A DNA stretch of 64,000 bases from contig OY804578.1 of assembly GCA_963680875.1 (NCBI GenBank), forward strand, positions 97,245,689-97,309,688, given 5' to 3'. The notes under the pieces are model-generated. The model ran no database searches and was not told the origin of the DNA. It worked only from the letters and a program-made list of their open reading frames with translations. The position numbers and the translations under genes were made by a program. Each line of letters starts with the position of its first letter. The first letter of the stretch is position 1. Below, piece after piece: positions 1 to 10,600 of the stretch. The DNA is from Bathymodiolus brooksi (lineage: Eukaryota > Mollusca > Bivalvia > Mytilida > Modiolidae).

Positions 1-1442
1 AAAGTTGTGAAAAATAAAGAGAATTCTGTCAACTTATAATGTTTGCGATCTGGTATCTTCCATGGTTCGGAAATTTATTCATTACAATCTGCTGCAAAAT
101 GTACATGTACGAATTTCATTTAAGGAAATTGGAAACCTTTTTGTGTCAATCCTTAGGTAATCATTGATAAACTTTTCCCCAACAACGGAGAGAAAATCGT
201 TGACAGTAATGTCAAACTACGGAAACGATCTGGCCTGTCACTTCTTTTAAACTTTTCATAGTTCATGTTCAATGACAATTGGGAGTGGTTTTCTTTTTTG
301 GAACCAGAACTTTTGTTTACAAATTAAAAAATAACAGGAAAAGTTAACAGTTGTTTATATAACAGAAAATGACAGCACCGTTTGTTATTTCAACAAAGTG
401 AGATACTTGTTTGGAATGAATAACCAACTGACATTACCCCGAACTGAGAAGTTATTTTACTTTAAAATCACTTCTTCATAGTGGATTGAAACGAGTGATG
501 TCACTTTTACTCTATGGAGTGCAAGAGCGGTCCTTGTAGTGGCATTAGTCTACTCTTTTCCGGATGTCTTTATTAATGTGATCATGGCATTGATCTCCCT
601 TTACACAAACCAGCCTTTTATTGTCCCCATCCGATGGACTAGCATCGTTTCTTAAGACTACCCTAGCCAATGGCGTCAAGGTTGTCAAAAAGGTAATAAC
701 AAGTAAATTCAGGTTTCATTTGATAACAATATATGGGTGTTTTCGCAATTTCAGCTGCACACCTGTACCTACCAAGATTACCTTGAAGAGCCCCCACCCC
801 CCAACCCTCGTGAGACTAGTGAAAGAATGAATTTTAATGTTTATTGATAAAAAACAATTAATCTGAAAACTGTTTATATATTGATATCTGATGTCTTTTT
901 TTCATAAAAAAAATGTCACAAAATGTTTGGGCCACCATTATGCCATTTGGACCAGTGACTAATTTTTTACTGGCCCAAAAAACATTTTTCGGGCCAGCCA
1001 GGCACTGACAACGGTTTGTAACTATTTTTAATTGCCGCTATCACACTTCTAATTATCTAAGCGTGTGCCACAAACCCACTTCCTTATCCCCAATTAACTG
1101 TAAATCAGTGGATAATTGTTTTATAATCATCAACACCTTAATTAATCTCCATGACCCAATTTACCTGTAAAGGTGTCAAACAGATCAATAACCGGATATC
1201 ATTTAAACACCTTTACCATTCGTATCTCTCGGCGTTTTTCATCAGCACGGGAGTTCCAAATGGGGAATTTCCAGAAATATTGATCGCAAAATGTAGGTCA
1301 AGATTTTATTGTACTTGATTTTTTTGTTGGGGAGAGATCGTGCGGGAGATTAATGTCTCCCGCGCATGAGACCCAGTCCATGTGGGAGATAAGGCTCTTA
1401 CGCGGGAGATTCCCGTGAAAAGGGGGAGGGGTAACAGGTATG
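1..1442. other. AT-rich stretch, no gene recognised
   Basis: No coding region is supported here. The only sizeable open frame (621-830, +) is 69 codons and resembles nothing I know. A short GC-richer patch at 1320-1440 repeats words such as 'cgggagat' and may be an old repeat. The upstream exons of the phosphatase gene (extracellular and membrane part) are expected further left. I did not find a transmembrane exon here. Confidence 0.5.
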
Positions 1443-2493
1443 CAAAGGCATCCTGAGCCTTTTCTCTAGTTTATGCTCCACCAAAATCATCTAAATAGTT
1501 TATTGCCATATATCCCATCTTATAATAAATAAAACAAACAGCGGTAGTAACCCTTTGATAAATTTGTGCACTGGATCTCAAGCCCATTAGTAAAACTCTA
1601 TCTACAAACAAACTATTGTTCCAATTAAACCCCACTAAATGTAAGTCTCCAGGACAAATAGGAATTTATCTGTAAGCCCTTTTTAAGTCTTTCTTAATTA
1701 TCAGATAATCAGGTCCCTTTTCCTTTATAATTCCCACTAAATCGTCTACTTTTGGGTATGATAACTCAAATCTTTTTACCCAGATAAAATTCTTTTGAAA
1801 TAAACTCATTAACTGATTGTCCTTCAGGGAAACTTAAATCTAAAATAACCCTTCTTTCTATTGAATCTTTTTTTGTAACTGTTTAAAGGAGAAATTTTAA
1901 AACTACAATTAAAAGGATTTTTTTCAAATGGTCCAATTATAGCACCATATGAAGCCTCCTTATATAAATATTTCAGCACATCATCTTCAAATTCACGAGC
2001 CCCTTAGTGATTAACTATATCTTTGTATTCTTCTAAAATGTTACTTTCAAAACCTACAGGAGCACCAAACTCTAATAATTCACATATGATTCTGTCATCA
2101 TAATCTGACAAGTTTTTTCGAAAAAAAATCAACATTAATTCCAGATTTAACTGGAATACGACATCCATCATATTTGTGATACCCAGACGATACAACTTTA
2201 TTATGCACTTCTATTATATTTTTAAAGTCTAAATCTTCTAATCTTACTTTTACCTTTCCCCTGATCTTCAGTATATTCAGTAAACTTAACATTAACATCA
2301 TTAATCAAATTATTTGTATTGTATTTACAAAATTTTTTGACATTTTTCAATAAAATGATCTCCCTTTTTCTTTTGACAATTTTCTATCAAATTATTTTGT
2401 TTAGTACTAATAACCTCAATACCTGAACATCTAGGTGTAAATATCATAACCTGAGGTTTTAACTCAGAATTAGTATGTAAAGACAGATCAGTA
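1443..2493 (-). repeat. Left arm of 1.05-kb palindrome (RT 5' half, - strand copy)
   Basis: This is the reverse complement of 3140-4190 with very few differences. Both arms encode the same 67-residue and 63-residue frames without change. Outer end: the shared word 'ctcaggatgcctttg' is followed by 'cataccc' in this arm and by 'atacttt' in the other. The inner end lies just past the word 'tactgatctgtc'. Confidence 0.9.
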
Positions 2494-2507
2494 TTACTGT
2501 TATCTAG

Positions 2508-3041
2508 TCAATTGTGTTGATGTGGACAATTATCTGAACACTGGGTGAAATACCTTTTTATTGTCGCACAAATATGCTGTAGAAACCTTTCAACTCCCTT
2601 GATTTTTCCATCATGAGACGAGGTATGTGAACATTTTTTTCTTTGAAAGTGAGAACAATAAAAAACAGTAGTCTCTTCTTTCTTTGGGTTTTTCTTATAT
2701 TCACTGAATTTATCTCCACTCTTTCTACCTTTAACATCATTTTTAACATATTTAATTAACAAAGGTGTTTCTAGCTCGCCAAAGTCTTTTGACCAATCTG
2801 CCAAACCATTTTCAATCTGCCTAATAATATGGGCATATATTTTTTTTAGTCCTTTCCATTCATACAATTCTGTAAAATAGGCAATTCTTTTTAACAATTT
2901 TGTTCTCCCAATTATTTCTACTTCACTTATCTTGGAGGAGGACATAATCTCCAATTCTCCAGCAACAAATAAGTTAAATTCTAAATCATCAAAATTAATT
3001 TTAAAACCAGCATACTCAAATTGAAGTTTGATTGTGGCCAT
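2508..3041 (-). CDS. Gag-like ORF1 of the DIRS-like element, 177 aa
   Basis: This - strand ORF of 177 codons starts at ATG 3039-3041, with an in-frame stop 21 bases upstream, and lies in the palindrome centre. The C-terminal third (about residues 127-175) has a Cys/His pattern, YCSHFQRKKCSHTSSHDG, then HICA, then CSDNCPH. This resembles the C-terminal zinc-binding region of ORF1 proteins in DIRS/Ngaro and related elements. The N-terminal part looks helical and charged and has no recognised domain. The probable role is a nucleic-acid-binding structural protein of the retroelement particle (inference from family). It is the only intact ORF of the element and sits in opposite orientation to RT and recombinase. 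Confidence 0.7.
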   Translation of the reverse strand: MATIKLQFEYAGFKINFDDLEFNLFVAGELEIMSSSKISEVEIIGRTKLLKRIAYFTELYEWKGLKKIYAHIIRQIENGLADWSKDFGELETPLLIKYVKNDVKGRKSGDKFSEYKKNPKKEETTVFYCSHFQRKKCSHTSSHDGKIKGVERFLQHICATIKRYFTQCSDNCPHQHN

Positions 3042-3139
3042 AATTGTATTTTCACAACTTCATCCGAAGGATGATAAAAAAATTGCAGATTTTTTCTTAC
3101 TTTTTGGTTTTTTGATTTTTTAGTATTATCATCTGTATA

Positions 3140-4190
3140 TACTGATCTGTCTTTACATACTAATTTTGAGTTAAAACCTCAGGTTATGATATTTACACCT
3201 AGATGTTCAGGTATTGAGGTTATTAGTACTAAACAAAATAATTTGATAGAAAATTGTCAAAAGAAAAAGGGAGATCATTTTATTGAAAAATGTCAAAAAA
3301 ATTTGTAAATACAATACAAATAATTTGATTAATGATGTTAATGTTAAGTTTACTGAATATACTGAAGATCAGGGGAAAGGTAAAAGTAAGATTAGAAGAT
3401 TTAGACTTTAAAAATATAATAGAAGTGCATAATAAAGTTGTATCGTCTGGGTATCACAAATATGATGGATGTCGTATTCCAGTTAAATCTGGAATTAATG
3501 TTGATTTTTTTTCGAAAAAACTTGTCAGATTATGATGACAGAATCATATGTGAATTATTAGAGTTTGGTGCTCCTGTAGGTTTTGAAAGTAACATTTTAG
3601 AAGAATACAAAGATATAGTTAATCACTAAGGGGCTCGTGAATTTGAAGATGATGTGCTGAAATATTTATATAAGGAGGCTTCATATGGTGCTATAATTGG
3701 ACCATTTGAAAAAAATCCTTTTAATTGTAGTTTTAAAATTTCTCCTTTAAACAGTTACAAAAAAAGATTCAATAGAAAGAAGGGTTATTTTAGATTTAAG
3801 TTTCCCTGAAGGACAATCAGTTAATGAGTTTATTTCAAAAGAATTTTATCTGGGTAAAAAGATTTGAGTTATCATACCCAAAAGTAGACGATTTAGTGGG
3901 AATTATAAAGGAAAAGGGACCTGATTGTCTGATATTTAAGAAAGACTTAAAAAGGGCTTACAAACAAATTCCTATTTGTCCTGCAGACTTACATTTAGTG
4001 GGGTTTAATTGGAACAATAATTTATTTGTAGATAGAGTTTTACCAATGGGCTTGAGATCCAGTGCACAAATTTGTCAAAGGGTTACTACCGCTGTTTGTT
4101 TTATTTATTATAAGATGGGATATATGGCAATAAACTATTTAGATGATTTTGGTGGAGCAGAAACTAGAGAAAAGGCTCAGGATGCCTTTG
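3140..4190 (+). repeat. Right arm of 1.05-kb palindrome
   Basis: This is the + strand partner of 1443-2493. It covers the linker after gag and the first half of the reverse transcriptase, and it continues into the rest of the element without a visible break. Confidence 0.9.
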
Positions 4191-5095
4191 ATACTTTAGA
4201 AAATTTATTAAAACTTTGTGGGTTAGAAGAATCTGTTGAAAAAAACTGTAAAGTCCTCTACTAGAATGGAATTTTTGGGGGTTACAGTGAACACAGAAAA
4301 AATGACATTAGAAGTTACTCCAGATAGGGTTAGAGAGATATCTCTTTTAGTAGAAGCATGGTTAAGGAAAAAGAAGTCTTCTTTATATGAATTACAATCT
4401 TTGTTAGGAAAGCTTCATTTGTAGATACTTGTGTGCGTCCAGGTAGATTATTTGTAAGCAGGCTTTTAAATTGGTTACGCTCTGTTTTTCCTTCCAATAT
4501 AGTTGGTAGTGGTCATAGAAATTTTAGAACAATTCCAACAGAGGTTACAAAATATTTACATTGGTGGCAATTATTTTTGTTACAGTATAATGGTGTTTCA
4601 ATGATATCATTAGATAATTGGTCGGCTCCAGATGAAATATTTTCTAGTGATGCCTGTTGGGTTAGGAGCTATTTCACGTAATCAAATTGTTCATGCCATT
4701 TTCCCTGAGTCCATTATTAGTTAAAATTACATATCAATGCTCTTGAACTTTTTAGCATTGTAGTAGCAGTTCATATTTGGGATGACACCTTTCAAGGAAA
4801 AAAGATTTTATTTTTTTGTGATAATGAAGTGTCGGTAAAAGTTATAAATTCTGGTTCATCAAAGGATGCCTTTATGCAAAATTGTTTGAGAGAACTCTGC
4901 TACATGGCAGCAGTTTTTCAATTTGACATTAGAGCTAAACACATCTTTGGTGTGGAAAATAGGCTGGCAGATTTTCTTTCCAGGTGGCAGACTCATGAAA
5001 AATATGCAGTTATGTTTAATCAGTCAATAGCTAAAAATATATATGAAGAAATTAAAGTAGAAAAGTGTCACTTTAGATTTTTGAATAATTGGTAG
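3640..5095 (+). pseudogene. Reverse transcriptase / RNase H of DIRS-like element, broken
   Basis: The RT part shows KKDLKRAYKQIPI and the catalytic box YLDDFGGAE (around 4133-4157), the usual form in DIRS/Ngaro-type RTs. The RNase H part shows SSDACW near 4641 and a terminal block ending GVENRLADFLSRW (around 4951-4989), also typical of this group. The reading frame changes at least three times: before the ATG at 3824, near the A-run at 4241-4247, and around 4420-4435. A further break lies near 4660. The product cannot be translated as one protein. A functional parent would copy element RNA into DNA and degrade the RNA strand. Confidence 0.8.
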
Positions 5096-5111
5096 TTTTG
5101 TTTTTGCAGAG

Positions 5112-6097
5112 TTGGATAGACTACAATTTCAGTGCAGGAATTCTGCACAGCATGCCTTTGCTGAAAGCACAAATAAGAATATAAAGACACAATGGGAAAC
5201 GTATTTCATGTTTTGTATTTATTTTCATTTTGAACCTATTCCCACAACAGATAAGAATTTAACTCTGCATACACAATTTTTAAGTAGGAGTTTTAAAACT
5301 GTGGATGCTATTAGAAATTATATTAGTGGAGTTTAATTATTACATTTATATCTGGATATTGATTATCCACAGTTTGAGTCGTTTCAGCTGAAGTTGGTGC
5401 TGAAAGGTTTAGCAAGGCTTAATCCACACTGTTCTAAACAAGCTCGGCCTATAACTCCTACGATACTTTGTTATATACTAACAAAGTTAGACTTGAATAA
5501 TCCATGTGACGCAACATTTTGGTGCTTATTTTTACATGTCTTTTTTCTTATGTTTAGGAAATCTAATTTAGTGCCAAATTCTGTGTCAAGTTTTAAACCG
5601 GAAAAACAGTTAAGCAGAACAAATATTGTTTATGATAAAGAAATTAATATTTTATTGATTACAATAAAGTGGTCAAAAACTATTCAATTTGGTGAGAGAC
5701 ATTTGATAATTCCTATAGTAGCGATACCCGAATCTTCTTTATGTCCGGTGAAGGCTTACTTGAATATTGTTAAATTGGTCCCAAATGTAAATGATGCACC
5801 AGCTTATTCTATTTAAAAATATAGGAAAGTTATTCGAGTTACATATAGACAGTTTCAGACAATTTTAAAGAAAATGATCAAATTAATTGGGGGAAATCCA
5901 AATGAATTTTCTACACATAGTTTTAGAAGTGGGGGGAGGGGGGTGCTAGTTGGGCTTTTGCAGCTGAAGTGCCAACCAAATTGATTCAGTTGTATGGCAA
6001 TTGGCGCAGTGACGCTTATAAGAAATATCTAAAATTTAATCTTGAAGATAAAATATCTGTGGCAAACAATGAAAACTCATATTTTGAAAAATTTTAG
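5112..6097 (+). pseudogene. Tyrosine recombinase of DIRS-like element, broken near the active site
   Basis: The open segments 5112-5336 and 5394-5816 carry a SAM-like N-terminal core-binding part and the first catalytic arginine context (LMFRKSN, near 5547-5570). Downstream, HSFRSGG (HxxR box, around 5918-5938) and GNWRSDAYKKY (with the nucleophile Tyr, near 5997-6030) are readable in two frames separated by a G-run at 5931-5942. A stop follows at 6095-6097. Known role of the family: the enzyme inserts the circular cDNA by site-specific recombination. The frameshift falls between the HxxR box and the Tyr, so the product would lack its nucleophile. Confidence 0.75.
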
Positions 6098-6469
6098 ATT
6101 CTAATCATTGCAGGAATTTTTTTGGAAAAAAGAGCTACAATCATATCGGCATCTATTCCTAAATAAATATGTTGATGGTATTAATGGCTGTACTACTCAA
6201 GCATTCCCTAGTGCAACCATTGGTAGATTATCTCAGCTGGTGTTATCAAAAGTTAAAGTCAAAACTTTATTGTCAAATTAAATAAGAATTTGTTACAATA
6301 GAAATTAGCATATATATTTATCTAACCAATGAAAAGAAATACTCTTGATTGGTGAGTAATATTCTATCCAGATAAAGCTACCTTTATCTAGTTTAAACCA
6401 GTCGAATAGCTGAAGTGTGAAATTCACAATTTTCCTTCATTTACCAATTAAATAATTTTTGAGACAAAA
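6098..6469. other. Non-coding tail of DIRS-like element and flank
   Basis: No ORF is seen. The first 200 bases probably belong to the 3' region of the retroelement, but I could not mark its terminus. Confidence 0.4.
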
Positions 6470-7262
6470 TTAACCCCATGCATTACTCACCACGCAGGAA
6501 TAGGCATTACTCTCTACCTGGAAGCACATGTTATCTTTGAAATATACATCACTCACTATGCAGAAACATTACCGGTACTCCTTGAAATGTGCATTGCAAA
6601 CTACGCAGAAGCACTATTCACCTTTGGAATATTCATTACTCATTACGAAGTAACACTACTCTCCTTTGCAACAAGAATAACTCACAATGGACAAACACTA
6701 CTCATCTTTGAAATATGTATTACTCACTACGCAGAAGCACTGCTGTCCTTTGCAATATGCATTACTATGGGAGAAGCACTACTCAGCTTTGAGAGATGCA
6801 TTACTCACTGCACAGAAACACTTCTCAACTTAGAAATATACATTACTCTCTACGCATAGACACTGCTCTCATATGCAATATGAATTACTCACTACACAGG
6901 AACACTACTGACCTTTAAAATATGCATTGCGAACTACGCAGAAACACTACTCACCTTTGAAATATGCATTATTCACTACGTAGAAAGAGTACTCTCCTTT
7001 GCAATATATATTACTGACTACCGTATGGTAGAAACACCGCTCACATTACTCACTACACAGAAACACTACTCACCTTTAAAAATTGAATTGCACACATTGT
7101 CACTGCGGGAGAAAACACTCCTCACCTTTGAAATATACATTACTCACTAAATAGAAGCACTACTCTCCTTTGAAATATGGCTTAATCACTGCGCAGAGAC
7201 ACTACTGACATTAGAAATATACATTACTTTCTACGCAGACACACTACTCTCCTTTGCAACAT
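6470..7262. repeat. 42-bp minisatellite, about 17-19 diverged units
   Basis: A unit built on 'attactcactacgcagaa' followed by 'cactactc..ctttgaaatatg' recurs about every 42 bases, with point changes and small indels. Because 42 is divisible by three, one block (6587-6859) stays open in frame as a shadow. The array ends about 120 bases before the first visible phosphatase exon. Confidence 0.85.
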
Positions 7263-7386
7263 TCAAATACAAAAACAAAAAAATATGGTGTACTTGACAA
7301 CCATATGTAGTGTCGTGTTCGGGTCGGTTATTGATAGTGTTTTCTGTCATTAATATGGTCTTACATAAAATATTTATGAAATGTAG

Positions 7387-7616
7387 ATGAAGTGAGTACA
7401 ACAGTAAGGAGTGATGATGTTAACATATCATTACAACCGTCAAAGAGACCGGGAAAATCAGATGACAACACTGTATCTGAAGATGATGAAAATATTGACG
7501 AAACTTTGTATGGCAATGTTCGACCTGATAACGTCACTACTAAATACAGTGTGACAGAGCTACATAATGTTATTAATGAAAAACATACAAATGATGGGTT
7601 TCTGAAGGAATATGGG
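7387..7616 (+). CDS. RPTP exon 1 of window: juxtamembrane segment
   Basis: The acceptor is 'aaatgtag' and the donor is 'gggGTATGT'. The exon enters with two leftover bases and ends in phase 0. It encodes a polar, acidic cytoplasmic stretch ([15 protein letters not shown]) and then the helical wedge-like lead-in [21 protein letters not shown] found just before D1 in receptor phosphatases. The YGNV sequence fits the YxN pattern bound by Grb2-type SH2 domains when phosphorylated (inference). Confidence 0.88.
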
Positions 7617-10600
7617 GTATGTGATTTATTCACAAAATATATTACATGTACATTAAAATGCCAAGAAAAGCTTGAAGATACCAAAGGGGTAATCAGAAGA
7701 TGTAAAATAAAGAAGGGCAGATAATATAATGACAAAAAAGAAAAAAAAGTACAAACAATGATCTACAAAACACTGCACAAAAAATAAAACGATTGAACTA
7801 CACGAACCCCACTTAAAACTAGGGGTGAACACAGGTACTAAAAAAAAGATTACGCAAGTGACGCATACATGTATTTTGTTCTGTTTTGAAAACATTAATC
7901 TGCCCATTTACTGCATTTAAAAAAAATAAAATTGAAGTAATAGAACTTGGTGTTATTTGAAAACTTAGCTTGATATCTTGCCTTAGTGTACCAGATTCAT
8001 ATAAGGAACATGTAATCCATTAAATGATGGTAATGTGAATAACATTCTCATATGAAACAGGTAAATCTTAGAAAACTGATTTAGTTAATAATAAATATTA
8101 ATTCTGATTGTATTAGTTAATAGTTTTACTTGTATGTTTCTGTTTTAATGAATCATTATATAGCTATGTCTATTTCATAACAAGAAGCTTTTTTGATATC
8201 TATAACTCTCATGTTTGTAGATACTGCCAAACGGATTAGTCAAGCCTCATGTAGAAGGACAAAAAGAGGAAAATATGATAAAGAACAGATTTGTAAATAC
8301 ATTGCCTTGTAAGATATTTAATAGTGTTACACTTATCATAGTTAAAAGTATGTGGTATATTACGTTTGTTTCATATAATGACTCATTAAATTTTTCTGAT
8401 TATTCAATCCCGGGTCGAAAATTACTTCTTTTCGGGCAGCTTGGCAGTGAGCCTACCCGATGCAGGATTTTTTCTTCGAGATGCACGTCGTGCACACTAA
8501 AGTAGATATCTACGATTATATTACATCACTTAAAAATGTAAAGAAATTAAAAAACGTGTTTTGCTATTTAATTTATCTTCTTTGTTACATTGTTTGGTTG
8601 AATATATACCTAACTCGTTACTTCAGGGATAATGTTGTCGTCCGTTTTATTTTAAGTTTGCTTGAATATGATTATTCTCAATAAAATGAAAAACAAAACA
8701 TACCACCCCGTCGGAACAGTTCCAACATCCAAAAGAAAAATCGTAGAAAGAAACAAAATCAATACCTGTAACACACAAATACATGACCGCTCATTTGCCG
8801 TACTTGTTGCATGCACTTCAATAAAAAGGGGTTAAACTAGTTGTATAAGCCCAAACCTCCCGCTGTTAGTGAGTGTTGTTTTTAGCAATTTGTCAGCAAT
8901 GCCATGGCCAGACTATAAAACTGTCACCGAGCAAATTTGCATGCTGAGAGCAATCCAATTGGCAGTAAAAGGTTATAAGCATGCTTACTTTATCGTTATA
9001 TATTCATGTGACCCATTATGGGATTTCCTCAGGTCTCATACGCTGCGACATATCTGATAAAGGTATAATGTCGGTGAACTTTGTAATTTTTTTGAAAGTT
9101 TTTTTTTTGCATTGAAAGTTAATAATTACCTTCAAAACATCTATAGAACGTGTATGTTCGTTGGTTTTTGTCTCCCAGCATCATTAATTATGCATGTCTC
9201 AATTTCAGAACATACATGCGCAATGACACTGATGTTTACACTTCAGCATGAGTTTGAACTCTCAACTCATCCTTCAATTCCATCCAACGGCCATGTTGGT
9301 GGCCTTTGTTAATTCTTGCTTTATTATAATTCACCAAAACTTCTTTCCTGTTTCTTTTTCTAGCAGAATCAGTTAAGCTTTTCATGCGACCGCGTGTAGG
9401 TTTTGCATCGGCAGACATTTTTGTCGTGCAGACAGGAACTTATGTTCGAGATGGTTTTCTTGAAAATAAAAGAGAAGGGATGTACTTTTTACTTTAAAAA
9501 CTCGATAACTAGTATTAATTATTGTTTTAATGTACTCCATGTTAAACATAGCTAAGCTAAAATAAAATCACCAAATCAATGACATTATACCTTTAAGGTG
9601 AGGACGTGGAAGATATAACATATCGGACTATTCTAAGTTCACATATGTAATGTGTTCGGGTATTCTCACTTACGATACTAAATTAAAACTGCATGTAACA
9701 TAATGTATGTACAGATCCCTCCAAGTGTATCAACGATCAAACACTCAGGTCGGACAGAAAGTTTTGTCGGACTTCACACCGACAAATGTCCGACCAATTC
9801 CTCCCAGGTCGGAGTGAGAGTCTCCGCTCTCAGATAGTTAAACTGTAAACAGGAAACGCCCCCAAATTCTGCTAACCAATAAATTTGTGCATAAAGAAAC
9901 ATGCGTATCATAGTAAAGCTGAAGTCAATGAGTAATATACAGTGGTATGGAAAGTATAGATATTTTAACGGCTGTCACGGGCGATATATACAATAATATC
10001 CATGAATAAAATGTATTAACATGCAGTACCCATGTTTTAAGTGCACTAGAAGTGAATATTAATATGTCCCTATGTACTCGCGACAATCGATGCCAAGGCC
10101 CTTTCACTTGCTGCAGACAGTTGCCGGTTTACGATATCGGGTGCGTTTGCTCTTTTACGTGTTTGCCAAATGTAGGGCGAACGAACCCAGGTAGATAATT
10201 CTAATTTATACATTCATTTCTTTAAAGGCAAATTTGGATTAAAATTATTTAGTAAAATTTAAGTTTTATTTTGTTCATGGCGAATGGGTCATAAATCCGT
10301 AAATCCTGTTTTTTTCTTCTTGAAAATTGGCAGTCTGCGGAGTCCTGATATAGGTGAAATAATATTTTATTAGTGTATTCTACGGTGTTTTTTTTTTTAC
10401 AGTTTACCTGTCAAAACATCACCCATCTCAGCATGTTGTCGCATCGTGCATTCATGATATACAAATACACCTATCACAGGTGTGAAAAAAAACGTTGCTC
10501 AAGACTCTTTTTACTAAGACTTATAAACATAGATAACTATTCTACGTTTTCGATTTTCAAGTCGTCTTCCAATTTATTTGTACTTAAAAAATAAATTTAT

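Larger units (their letters stand above)
1443..6097 (+). mobile_element. DIRS-like tyrosine-recombinase retrotransposon, inverted and degenerate
   Basis: The element has gag-like, reverse transcriptase/RNase H and tyrosine recombinase regions in the order typical of DIRS/Ngaro-type retroelements, which integrate with a tyrosine recombinase instead of a DDE integrase. Its 5' part (gag plus the start of RT) lies on the - strand, and the rest lies on the + strand. The two parts share about 1,051 bp as inverted arms (1443-2493 and 3140-4190) around a 646-bp centre. Several frameshifts break the + strand polyprotein. No split direct repeats or terminal repeats could be defined, so DIRS versus Ngaro type is open. 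It lies upstream of the first visible phosphatase exon and is probably intronic. Confidence 0.8.

Noticed and set aside
621..830. 69-codon + strand frame considered as an upstream exon
   Set aside because: No acceptor/donor pair with matching phase and no recognisable domain.
6587..6859. 90-codon His/Thr-rich frame
   Set aside because: Product of the 42-bp minisatellite.
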